Of a DNA stretch of 64,000 bases, positions 50,784-61,128 are shown piece after piece. A program made the position numbers and the translations under genes. The notes under the pieces were generated by a model. The model was not told where the DNA came from, searched no databases, and was given only the letters and a program-made list of their open reading frames with translations. The stretch is from Paramecium sonneborni (Eukaryota; Ciliophora; Oligohymenophorea; Peniculida; Parameciidae): assembly GCA_905182985.1 (NCBI GenBank), contig CAJJDN010000163.1, forward strand, positions 3,081 to 67,080, given 5' to 3'. Positions within the stretch are counted from its first letter, which is position 1, and the number at the start of each line of letters is the position of its first letter.

Positions 50784-51463
50784 TCATAATTTCGGTTATT
50801 CTAAGGCTAATTGTACAAATTTCTAGATTTTCTTAAGTTATTCAAATGAAAATATAGGAACTCTATGTGCTATAATTAGAATATCTATTTACTTGCATCT
50901 GTGTAAATAATTATTGGATTTAGAAATTCACTTGATTATATAATTGATTCTAATTGTAAAGGATCTCTAGATCCAATTGTTTAAATAGTTGGAATAGTGA
51001 TTAACTTTTTTTAAGAAAAAATGTTTTTCTAAGCTTTTATTCCATGACAAGAGAAAGCCATAAAAAATTTAAGTTTCTTTCTTAGTTCTAAATCAGTATG
51101 TGCCAATTATCCTAATTCTGTGACTAATAATGTTCCATGTGAAAATCCAACAACACCTACTATTGTTGGATCATCAATTATTTTATTTCTTAGATTCTTA
51201 ACATCTTATGAATGATCTAAATGAATATCTCCCCATCGATACAGAGTTTCTTAATAAACATTTAATATCTTACTTCCTGTGCCTTCTGGAACAGATATAT
51301 TAGAAGGTAATTATGAAATACTCTTACTACAATCATAAGGAGGATTCAAGTATTCAAATGTTATTATTTACATCAAAGCCTTTTCTAATTATGTCATTAA
51401 GCTTTTCATTATCTCAGCATCATTTAACCATCCAGGTAATGCTAAACATTTATATTGTTGCAT
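50784..51463 (-). CDS. FSH1-type serine hydrolase (alpha/beta fold)
   Basis: ATG 51463 to TGA 50784-50786 with one 23-nt intron at 50870-50892 gives 219 codons (218 aa), typical for this family. The N-terminus MQQYKCLALPGWLNDAEIMK matches the LPG/HG start of FSH proteins. The nucleophile elbow is GFSHG (about residue 105-110). The acid is in IGSRDP and the catalytic His in THRVP, which appears only after intron removal and so confirms the splice. Predicted cytosolic esterase/hydrolase of unknown substrate. Minus strand, 97 bp downstream of the pseudokinase gene. Confidence 0.87.
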
Positions 51464-51560
51464 ATTAATCTATTTAATGGCGTATTATTTAAATTTGTAT
51501 TTTGAATATAATATCAATAAATGACAAATGTTCAAATAACAAAATTTTAAACAATCAAAA

Positions 51561-52929
51561 TCAAATTAACATTGACTTTATTTTATTTCTCCACTTTTAC
51601 ATTCCCTATATTTATTCCTTAGGATACTCTGTGGCGCAAACCATTTTTGGTTTTAATATTTTCATAAATACCTTATTACTCTTAATTGGATGCATCATAT
51701 TATCTTAATATTCTAAATTATACACTCTTATTGTATCACTATGCTTTAACTTATTTGCATTATCTAAATCTATTGAAACCTCTTTATGATGTTTTATAAA
51801 GCTCCCAATATTCTTTTTCATCACAAATGCCTTTGAACTTTATACCTCTCTTCTCTGACTTATTTCTTACTTAATATTCTTTCTAACAAACTCTTTTCCA
51901 GACAAACTTATAGCAGAATTAGGCCTCATTCTTTTTATTTTATTAATTATCTCATTTGATTCATCTATCATTGTATTTTAACTCTTTCCCTTCATACGAG
52001 ATAATTATTCTTCAAATTCTTATAATGTTAAAACTTTATCAAATGGTGATCTTTTATCATCCATTTTTATAATATCAGTTTATTTATCTGAATACTCCAC
52101 TTTATCTATTTAACTCAACATCATACTAGATTTATTTTTGCATAATTATTCTGATGATTAAGGTGTTCTCAATAATTTTATAGGTTCAGAAGCAAAAGCC
52201 GATTTTGAAGCTAAAAATTATAAAACTTATTTTGTTGTTGCTCTTCTCTACTAATTCTTTATAAAAATCACTTTAAGTAATGCACTAACTAATGGGAACT
52301 CTTAAAAATCACTAGGAGGTGGTTCTCTATATATTATATTATATGCAATTGATTTCTCATTTACTCCTTAAAAAGGCAATTCACATTTCATTAAATAGTA
52401 TGCTATACATCCTACACTCCATATACCTGACGACTAAACCTCTTTTCTTAAAACTTCAGGAGATGCAAATGAAAGTTATGCATTCATTATGTTTAAAACA
52501 TCTATCTAACAAAATATAATAAATTATACTTTCACTTATAATTATTCATCCAAAAATACATTATTTAATGATATTGTTACTGGTACCTATTGTGATTCCA
52601 AATAAAATATAGCTGATATGATTTAATATAGTATTGTCAATATTGTATTTTCTGAGAACTTATTATTTTACATTATCTAATTTTATATTGTTCATTACTT
52701 CTTACAAATCATTGATTGTTTCGCATTTCTGCATAGAACAAATTTATCCTCTCTCTTCCCAATATTCCTCCACTAATAATAGGTTTGGATGATTCAAATG
52801 ATAAACTAATCTATTAAACTCGCTTGGGGGTAGTATAGTTAATATATAAGTATCCTTTGTCTGTTTATGATAACAAAAAAACTTGCTATTAGAAATTTTG
52901 TGAGTTTTTTCTAATTAACATAATTACAT
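51561..52929 (-). CDS. Protein kinase-like protein, predicted pseudokinase
   Basis: ATG 52929 to TGA 51561-51563. Introns at 52677-52698 (22 nt) and 52506-52535 (30 nt) leave 439 codons (438 aa). Kinase landmarks: LVYHLNHPNLLLVEEYWEER (alpha-C to beta-5), LYQIISAIFYLE (alpha-E), LNNVFLDE (the usual xxxNIL strand), SFASPEVL (APE-like) and SSGIWSVGCIAYYL (subdomain IX). Missing are a Gly-rich loop, the VAIK lysine, HRD (here PVTISLNN) and DFG, so phosphotransfer is unlikely. The 220-residue C-terminal tail is basic and probably disordered. Likely a scaffold or allosteric partner; target unknown. Confidence 0.85.
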
Positions 52930-52978
52930 TATTTATTTATAAACAAAATAATAAATAAATCTTTATTAATTTTTTTGT

Positions 52979-53350
52979 TCAAATCTGTTTTTTATTCATT
53001 TTTTCAAACATTGTGCCTGTAAAATCAAATTTATAATTTGTTTAAATTCTATTTAAAGATTTTTCTTTCAATTTTGATATTAATTCTTTTCTTTTAATTT
53101 CTCTTGATATAAATTTTAATCATAACTTTATTAGATTTCTATTACAATAATGCTAATAATTGAAAAGATCCTTCTTTGTTTGGATATATATATAATATAT
53201 TTATTAATACAATTCTATTTATTTTTCTCTTTTATCTACACTTTATTAATAATCAAATTAATGAATTATCTATTCTTAATGAATATAATTAAAATATTAA
53301 TAATAACTTTAAATAGAATTTTTACTTAACTTTTTTTACACAACAGGTAA
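52979..53350 (-). pseudogene. Inverted, decayed fragment of the P-loop membrane gene
   Basis: The reverse complement is nearly identical to 62230-62645. The last 225 bp differ at only about six positions (about 97%), falling to roughly 88% upstream. It covers the C-terminal coding part including the KFDFTGTMFEKMNKKQ end and TGA (52979-52981), but the P-loop codons are degraded and the first intron donor GT has become GA. No start exists. The homology continues past the stop to about 52940, near the pseudokinase start at 52929. Confidence 0.8.
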
Positions 53351-53578
53351 AAGAATTATTAAGGCAGCAGAATGTTATTTTCTTATAACTGTTCTTATTT
53401 ATCGCAAACTTATTAAGGAGAATTAGGGAGAAATTACGGTATTTTTAATTCATAGACTTAGGTAGTTGGTTTACAACTATAATCTTATTTTCTTTAAAGC
53501 AGTTATAAGATTATTTTAATTACTAACATTATTTACATATGTATATCATTTTTGGATTTAGCTCTCTATTATTTTCTA
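53351..53578. other. Spacer with an imperfect inverted repeat
   Basis: Contains cttataactg (about 53395) and cagttataag (about 53498), perfect reverse complements about 100 bp apart in an otherwise gene-free stretch. Could form a cruciform or hairpin. No function can be assigned. Repeated at +1244 in the duplicate. Confidence 0.4.
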
Positions 53579-53579
53579 N

Positions 53580-54594
53580 ATATTATATGCAATTGATTTC
53601 TCATTTACTCCTTAAAAAGGCAATTCACATTTCATTAAATAGTATGCTATACATCCTACACTCCATATACCTGACGACTAAACCTCTTTTCTTAAAACTT
53701 CAGGAGATGCAAATGAAAGTTATGCATTCATTATGTTTAAAACATCTATCTAACAAAATATAATAAATTATACTTTCACTTATAATTATTCATCCAAAAA
53801 TACATTATTTAATGATATTGTTACTGGTACCTATTGTGATTCCAAATAAAATATAGCTGATATGATTTAATATAGTATTGTCAATATTGTATTTTCTGAG
53901 AACTTATTATTTTACATTATCTAATTTTATATTGTTCATTACTTCTTACAAATCATTGATTGTTTCGCATTTCTGCATAGAACAAATTTATCCTCTCTCT
54001 TCCCAATATTCCTCCACTAATAATAGGTTTGGATGATTCAAATGATAAACTAATCTATTAAACTCGCTTGGGGGTAGTATAGTTAATATATAAGTATCCT
54101 TTGTCTGTTTATGATAACAAAAAAACTTGCTATTAGAAATTTTGTGAGTTTTTTCTAATTAACATAATTACATTATTTATTTATAAACAAAATAATAAAT
54201 AAATCTTTATTAATTTTTTTGTTCAAATCTGTTTTTTATTCATTTTTTCAAACATTGTGCCTGTAAAATCAAATTTATAATTTGTTTAAATTCTATTTAA
54301 AGATTTTTCTTTCAATTTTGATATTAATTCTTTTCTTTTAATTTCTCTTGATATAAATTTTAATCATAACTTTATTAGATTTCTATTACAATAATGCTAA
54401 TAATTGAAAAGATCCTTCTTTGTTTGGATATATATATAATATATTTATTAATACAATTCTATTTATTTTTCTCTTTTATCTACACTTTATTAATAATCAA
54501 ATTAATGAATTATCTATTCTTAATGAATATAATTAAAATATTAATAATAACTTTAAATAGAATTTTTACTTAACTTTTTTTACACAACAGGTAA
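53580..54594 (-). pseudogene. Redundant pseudokinase 5' end and P-loop scrap
   Basis: Assembly duplicate. The pseudokinase N-terminal part spans 53580-54173 and the P-loop scrap 54223-54594. A window-edge frame across the N here is a chimera and not a protein. Confidence 0.85.
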
Positions 54595-54822
54595 AAGAAT
54601 TATTAAGGCAGCAGAATGTTATTTTCTTATAACTGTTCTTATTTATCGCAAACTTATTAAGGAGAATTAGGGAGAAATTACGGTATTTTTAATTCATAGA
54701 CTTAGGTAGTTGGTTTACAACTATAATCTTATTTTCTTTAAAGCAGTTATAAGATTATTTTAATTACTAACATTATTTACATATGTATATCATTTTTGGA
54801 TTTAGCTCTCTATTATTTTCTA

Positions 54823-55348
54823 ATAATTTTATTGATTCTATAAATAGTAATAATATGATTATTATTGTTTTATTATCTGGAATAAATATTTTGAAAATTT
54901 TTAAATTCATTTACTTTTTAAGTATCTCTCCTCAATTATACCTTTAGATTATGGTTAGGTTCTGGTAATTCTAATTTCTAAAAAACAAAAGCTTATTGTA
55001 GACCAGATTTTTATGCTATTTAGTTTAATGGTTTATGATTAGTCCTAAAATTGTTTCTATCAGCGACACATTTAGAGTGTTATTAAAATAATTGTAAAAA
55101 AATATTTATATTAATTTATTAATCTTTGATTTTGTTAATATTTTAAATAATTTAAGGCTTGTTAATTGATTAAATATTATGAATGTTTTCAAGAGTGTTT
55201 TTGTAATTGGAATATGGAGCTTAATAGAGTTATTTTTAAGTTGGGACTGATTTTAATAATGTATATATTTTGTTTATTAATTTTGGCAATAGAATTATTC
55301 TAATAAAAATAAATAAATAAATAAAGTGTTAAGTAATAAAATTATAAT
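54823..55348. other. Intergenic, no gene seen
   Basis: About 0.5 kb of AT-rich DNA downstream of the MORN gene. A frame stays open past the MORN stop if its last intron is ignored, but the composition is not coding. Confidence 0.5.
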
Positions 55349-57218
55349 TCATGTTAAATGGGATGGAGGTTTCCAAATAGGAGGATAGATGAATTATTTG
55401 ATTTCATTAACAACCTTAATTTTAAAGAAATGTTTACTTCATGATTCCACAATTTATTATATTTATTAGGACTTAGTTTTAATTTATTAATTTTAATAGC
55501 CCATATATTCTATTCTTTTTTAGAGAGTAGGATTTATTTGTTTTTTCTGTTTTTACATTAGACAGATCTATTAGGTTTTTTTAAATTTTAAAGTTTATTT
55601 GATTTATTGGATTAATCAGTTCCTCCTCTATTTTTAGGAGAATTAGATAAAGAATCAAATTTAAATTAATTTTTTCTATGATCAACACTAGTACTATATT
55701 GAGTAGGTATTTTTTTATTAAGTGTTAATTTGGGTAGAAATATTTTTTTACTTTCAGTTTGAATGGCAACACTAGAGCTATTTTATTTTTGTGAAACATC
55801 TAAAGTTTATATTTAAAGTCCTTAATCAAGGAGACTAAGTAAATCAAATTATCTTTATAAGATAGGTAATTTTTAATGAAATTACATTTCATTATGACTA
55901 GTATTATGAGATGTATTTGTTATATTTTATGGAGGAGCATGATCAGTTTTGGATGTCAGAATTTCATTTTAAAATTATTCTCCAATTTCATCTTAATCAG
56001 GTTCATCAGCCATTTATGATAAAATGTCTTGAGTTTCATTAATTTCTTTTAAATTATGTTATTATGGAAATTGATTTAATGAAACTCTAACTTTATCAAT
56101 AGTTTATAATTAATTGGTTTTCCAATTACCTTTAAGTACAAGTGTATCATATTCATAGATTCCTTCTCCTTCCATTAATCCATCAACCCAATATCCTTTA
56201 TAAGTAGCTCTATCTTACCATGTGATTTCACCATAACCACATCTTTTATCATCTACAAAATAACCTTAATATTTAGTTCCATTTGCATATTCAAATATTC
56301 CTTCTCCACATTTTTTATCATTTACATATTATCCTTTATAAGTATTTATTCCTTCTTATGTTTTACTTTCCCACACTCCATATCCATTTCTTTATCCATT
56401 TATAAATTCACCTTTATAGAAATTACCATTATTCCAATAAAACTCACCATAACCATTCGGTTTACCATTTCTATATTCCCCATTAAAATAATCACCATTT
56501 TCAAAATACTCTTAACCATTTCCATGTTTTAGATCATTTGTAACATGACCAACAAATCTAAAATTATTAATCAGTTAATACATATCCCCATTAATAAAAA
56601 TACAAAGTCCAAAACATCTACCATTTTCCCATTATCCTAAATAATAATCATTATGACTTCCTTAATACCATCCTATTCCATGCTATTTAAATATTATTTA
56701 TAATTCTATACTTTCTTTCCTTAATGCCATTAACCAATATACTTTTAATTTTTTGACCAGAATACTCCTTCTCCATGTGGCAAACCATTTAGATATGTAC
56801 CATAATAAAATTGATTTTGTTTCAGTAATTCAAATCCTATTCCATCCTTCTTATCTCTCATAAAAGAACCTTCATAAAGTTATAATGTTGATTTAATTAA
56901 AATACCTTGTCCTTACCTTAAACCATCTATCAAAGTTCCATAGAATGCTGCATTTTTGTATAACTTTATTTTAACATCATTTATGTTTGCCAAATCTAAA
57001 ATAATTGGTTTGTAATTCTAAAAAAAATCAATTACATTCTCCTGTGTAGGAAATTAAACAGGATTGATTTAATTTGGTATTGGAAACTTAGTTTTTATTT
57101 GTTAAACTAACACATGGAATTATTATAAAGCAATATTTTCATAAACTTATTCAAGAGTCTTGTAAGATTATTCTTATAAGTTAGGGAATAATTGCTATAT
57201 ATTTTATTATTTTATCAT
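55349..57218 (-). CDS. MORN-repeat protein, 605 aa
   Basis: ATG 57218 to TGA 55349-55351. Introns at 56683-56711 (29 nt) and 55415-55437 (23 nt) leave 1818 nt, an exact 606 codons. After a 60-residue N-terminus come about twelve MORN repeats (YxGxWxxGxxxGxGxxxW type, e.g. YKGEFINGQRNGYGVWESK, YKGYWVDGLMEGEGIYEYD). The C-terminal 240 residues are Ser/Asn/Gln-rich and probably disordered. MORN repeats typically bind membrane lipids or organise cortical cytoskeleton, which fits the ciliate cortex, but location is inferred. Same strand as the cyclic-nucleotide-binding gene, 84 bp downstream of its stop. Confidence 0.9.
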
Positions 57219-57302
57219 TAATAAAACATTTTTAATTAGAAGTAGTTTTATAAATACATAATTAATTCGATTTCAGTAAACACTAAAACATACTCATATT
57301 AC

Positions 57303-58925
57303 TCAATCTATATAAGTCTTAAGTCTTTTACTATTAATACTTCTATGAGAGGTAGGACTATGAGTTCGAATATTAATAAAAGTGTTATTTTCTTCATTTT
57401 TCATCTGTATTTGTACTTTACTTTTGATTCTCTTTATGAATTTATCAACAGTATTTGGACTACTCAAGACTTAAGTAAGAGGATAATGATGAGAATTATT
57501 ATTATATCCCAAATGTTATTGGTTAGTACTATATGTTAGTATTTCATCAATCTAATGATCTTAATCTTATTTGAGTTTCTCATCAATTTTATTTGAAAAC
57601 CTAAAGAACTATCTATGATAAAAACGTTTATTAAAGTAATTTTAAGATTTGAATTTACGTTAATCAAAGAAGGTTCTTACTTATGCATATGAACAATTTC
57701 TATCTTTCATCAATTTTGTAAATTGTAAAATAGCTTATTTTTCTTATAATTTGAATTAATCATATTAAACATCCTTCTCAATCTCACTGCTTGTATTTCT
57801 TTATGATAATAAGTTGAATTTCTAAACAAAACTCTTTTTTGGATGTATGAAATTCATTTATTCTTACTCTTTAAGTTTCTTTTATTCATATTCTTTAATG
57901 AATTAATCTGATTTAATGCTTCTAAAATGATGAATAGATGTTAATAATTATAAAAAAACAATCTAGGTCTTGCTATCCCAAAATCGTCTCTAAATAGACA
58001 TATTAAATTTACTTTTGGATATCTTCCCTAGTGATTTTGTATGCTATACCAGTTTCACTTTTACAAACAATATTGTATTTTGTTTTAGCCCATTAAATAA
58101 ATATTGAAGACTTTATTAAGAATTAACCTTCATTATTTAAAAATGCTTCTTCTCCAAATGATTCACCAGGACCAAGAGTGCAACTATAAATATAACTTTA
58201 CTGAATTAATACATACAAAATAACTTGTTTTTGTAATTGAATTGTACTTAAAACTCTCCTTCCCTGACAACATAGAAATGATTACAATATTCATTTTATT
58301 TAATAATTGCTTAATTGAGAGTTACAGATACAGGTTCAAAATGATAGCTTATAGTTTTAATTTCTCTGAAAGACCAAGAACTAAAGAATGGAAATGAACA
58401 GAGAAAGGAAATCTTATTTTATATTTTTGCCATTTCTTAAGCACCTAAAATAGATTTGTAATGATGTTTCTCCATTACTGCAAATACACAATCTTCTTTA
58501 GCTATAATGGTAGCTGTTCTTTTTGAATCATTGATTAAAGCCAACTCTCCAAATCCAATACCTGCTCTAAGTGTATTAACTTCCTTCAATTCGAATAATT
58601 GAGGATCTTCAGGGTTTGGCAATCTGATATTGACTCCTACCGATCCTCTGAGAATCACGTAAAACAAACTTCCTGAGTCACCCACTTTGAAGAGTACCTA
58701 GAGGCAGTGGAGAACCCACAATCATACCTCTTTGCCTTTAATTGTCCGATAGGAGAGTACTAAAATGCATCGTTGTAGCATTTCTGGGGACTGTTCTCCT
58801 AATTCTCTGAAAAATGTAATAGTCCTTGCAAAACTTAGAAGGAGGTTTAATTCTTCAGGACTTCTACGCAATGGTGTTATTTAAAGAATACGTATGCATT
58901 CTGAAAATAATTATTGTTTATCCAT
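57303..58925 (-). CDS. Cyclic nucleotide-binding domain protein
   Basis: ATG 58925 opens MDKQQLFSECIRILQITPLR, then SPEELNLLLSFARTITFFRE. A 30-nt intron lies at 58698-58727. First CNB domain: DSGSLFYVILRGSVGV and the phosphate-binding cassette GFGELALINDSKRTATI. A second CNB domain follows (NHFYVVREGEF, then LGPGESFGEEAFL). This resembles PKA regulatory subunits or ciliate CNB proteins; no kinase domain is present. The basic, Ser/Asn-rich C-terminus runs to TGA 57303. Between the two parts of domain 2 the frame shifts at an A/T run (58228-58232), as if one base were missing, and one further junction near 57940 is unresolved. So sequencing error or decay is possible. A membrane channel is unlikely since no TM segments are seen. 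Confidence 0.75.
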
Positions 58926-59056
58926 ATTTTAATTAATATTATTCATTTATATATCTATCTATGTATTATATTATATTGTATTCACAAATATCTTAACATT
59001 TATTCAATTGTTACTTAAGTAATCAAGACTATAATATTAATTTTTAATTTTTAATA
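58926..59056. promoter_or_regulatory. Divergent intergenic region
   Basis: 131 bp between the start codons of the CNB gene (minus) and the decayed MORN gene (plus). It must contain the CNB promoter. No specific element recognised. Confidence 0.4.
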
Positions 59057-59914
59057 ATGAGAAGATGCAATTGCATACCAAACAAATAAACGGAATAAGA
59101 ACTTTAAACACAAAGAGATCCAAATGATTAGATTATGGTTAAAAAACAAAAGTAAACCGAAGAAAAATCATTTTTTTATGGTTCAATTCATTTACTTATA
59201 TGCAAAGGATAATAAAATATTTAATGATGAATACTTACAAAGTAGTACCAGAGGAGTAAATAAAAAATAAACAAGGATTAAAATGGTAAATGGAGGTTAT
59301 TATGAAGGTGATTGGTTCGATAGTATGAGACATGATTAAGGAATTCAATTATGTACATTATAATCTTTTATTATTATTAGTAATGGATAATGGGTTAATG
59401 ATATGGCAAATGAAAAGGAACTTATTCTAATTCAGGAGGTGTACATAATATATTATAAAAGAGATTGGGTTAATGATTAATAACACGGTTATGAAATTGA
59501 TTTATGGTCAGATGAATCTAAATATGAAATATTCAAAATCATTCAATTTAGTGAATTTTTACATTTGTTACAAAGTATGAAAAAGAAAATTAAAATTTGC
59601 TGATAATAATTTATATGAAGGAGATTTCTTAGATAATGATATAAAAGGTTATGGAAAATTAGTTTGGAATGATGGAAAAACTTATGCTGGAAATTGGTTA
59701 AACAGTAAAATGAATGGTTATGATTAAACTGTATTACTATTAAGGATATTATTTAAATGATAAAAAACATGGTTAAGATATGTTATCTTGGAATAATGGA
59801 AAAAAATATGAAAGCGAATGGGTTCTGGGAAAATAAAATGGTAAAGGTTTTATTATCACTGAAATTGGAGAAAAAAAGTGGAATCTGGGAAAATTGAAGA
59901 AGAATCAAAACTGA
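59057..59914 (+). pseudogene. Decayed MORN-repeat gene
   Basis: ATG 59057 starts MRRCNCIPNKQTEQELQ. MORN units then appear in different frames: GGYYEGDWFDSMRHDQGIQ, RDWVNDQQHGYEIDLWSD, LYEGDFLDNDIKGYGKLVWN with GKTYAGNWLNSKMNGYD, and YYLNDKKHGQDMLSWNNGKK to KQNGKGF. At least three frameshifts and internal TGAs separate them, and no GT..AG introns of the right phase repair all of them. It lies 131 bp from, and divergent to, the CNB gene, with an intact MORN gene on that gene's other side. Confidence 0.7.
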
Positions 59915-59923
59915 AGGAGAAAC

Positions 59924-60460
59924 ATGATCAAACTATCATCTTTCTTTACAGTAATTTTATATACTTGTTTTTTAATACTTTTTTATACTATCAAAAAAAT
60001 AGTTAATGCTCAGACCTGGCAAGCTTAGATCATATTATTTATCATTAGCATTTTTATAATCATTGCATATATTCTCATTATTCTATTTCAATAAATTTAT
60101 TAAAAACTTTATTTTTTTATTATAAATATTATGGTTATTAACTCATTTCTATTACACCTTTAAAACTTAATATTTTATCATTTGAATTAATTTCATCTTC
60201 AACATGATTACTATTTAGCTGTCCTACACATGATAAACCTGCCTTTTTCTGTTTAAATGAATATTCACATGAGAACAGAATATGATGTTTCTAATTTACA
60301 GAAGAAGGAAAACCCCATCATTAAAATATACATGATCATTCTGAAATGCTTGAATTTAATATAGAAAACTTAAAATTTTACTATAAATGATTAAATTCAT
60401 CATATTGCAAAACTACTTAAATCATTTGAAGATAAATTAAAACAAAAGTATAATCTATCC
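59924..60460 (+). pseudogene. Redundant 5' end of the membrane/P-loop gene
   Basis: Assembly duplicate of 61129-61665, cut off by the N at 60461. Confidence 0.85.
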
Positions 60461-60461
60461 N

Positions 60462-61119
60462 TAAATAAAAAATAAACAAGGATTAAAATGGTAAATGGAG
60501 GTTATTATGAAGGTGATTGGTTCGATAGTATGAGACATGATTAAGGAATTCAATTATGTACATTATAATCTTTTATTATTATTAGTAATGGATAATGGGT
60601 TAATGATATGGCAAATGAAAAGGAACTTATTCTAATTCAGGAGGTGTACATAATATATTATAAAAGAGATTGGGTTAATGATTAATAACACGGTTATGAA
60701 ATTGATTTATGGTCAGATGAATCTAAATATGAAATATTCAAAATCATTCAATTTAGTGAATTTTTACATTTGTTACAAAGTATGAAAAAGAAAATTAAAA
60801 TTTGCTGATAATAATTTATATGAAGGAGATTTCTTAGATAATGATATAAAAGGTTATGGAAAATTAGTTTGGAATGATGGAAAAACTTATGCTGGAAATT
60901 GGTTAAACAGTAAAATGAATGGTTATGATTAAACTGTATTACTATTAAGGATATTATTTAAATGATAAAAAACATGGTTAAGATATGTTATCTTGGAATA
61001 ATGGAAAAAAATATGAAAGCGAATGGGTTCTGGGAAAATAAAATGGTAAAGGTTTTATTATCACTGAAATTGGAGAAAAAAAGTGGAATCTGGGAAAATT
61101 GAAGAAGAATCAAAACTGA
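60462..61119 (+). pseudogene. Redundant copy of the MORN pseudogene
   Basis: Assembly duplicate of 59257-59914, ending at the same TGA (61117-61119). Confidence 0.85.
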
Positions 61120-61128
61120 AGGAGAAAC

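Larger units (their letters stand above)
48950..51072. repeat. Exact 1061-bp direct duplication around N (50011)
   Basis: 48950-50010 equals 50012-51072. The first copy carries the intact 295-aa gene, the second the intact 3' half of the serine hydrolase gene. Confidence 0.9.
52336..54822. repeat. Exact 1243-bp direct duplication around N (53579)
   Basis: 52336-53578 equals 53580-54822. The first copy is continuous with the rest of the pseudokinase gene; the second repeats its 5' end, the inverted P-loop scrap and the upstream DNA. Confidence 0.9.

Noticed and set aside
53539..53763. ORF spanning the N at 53579
   Set aside because: A chimera made by the join of two contig ends; also antisense to the pseudokinase.
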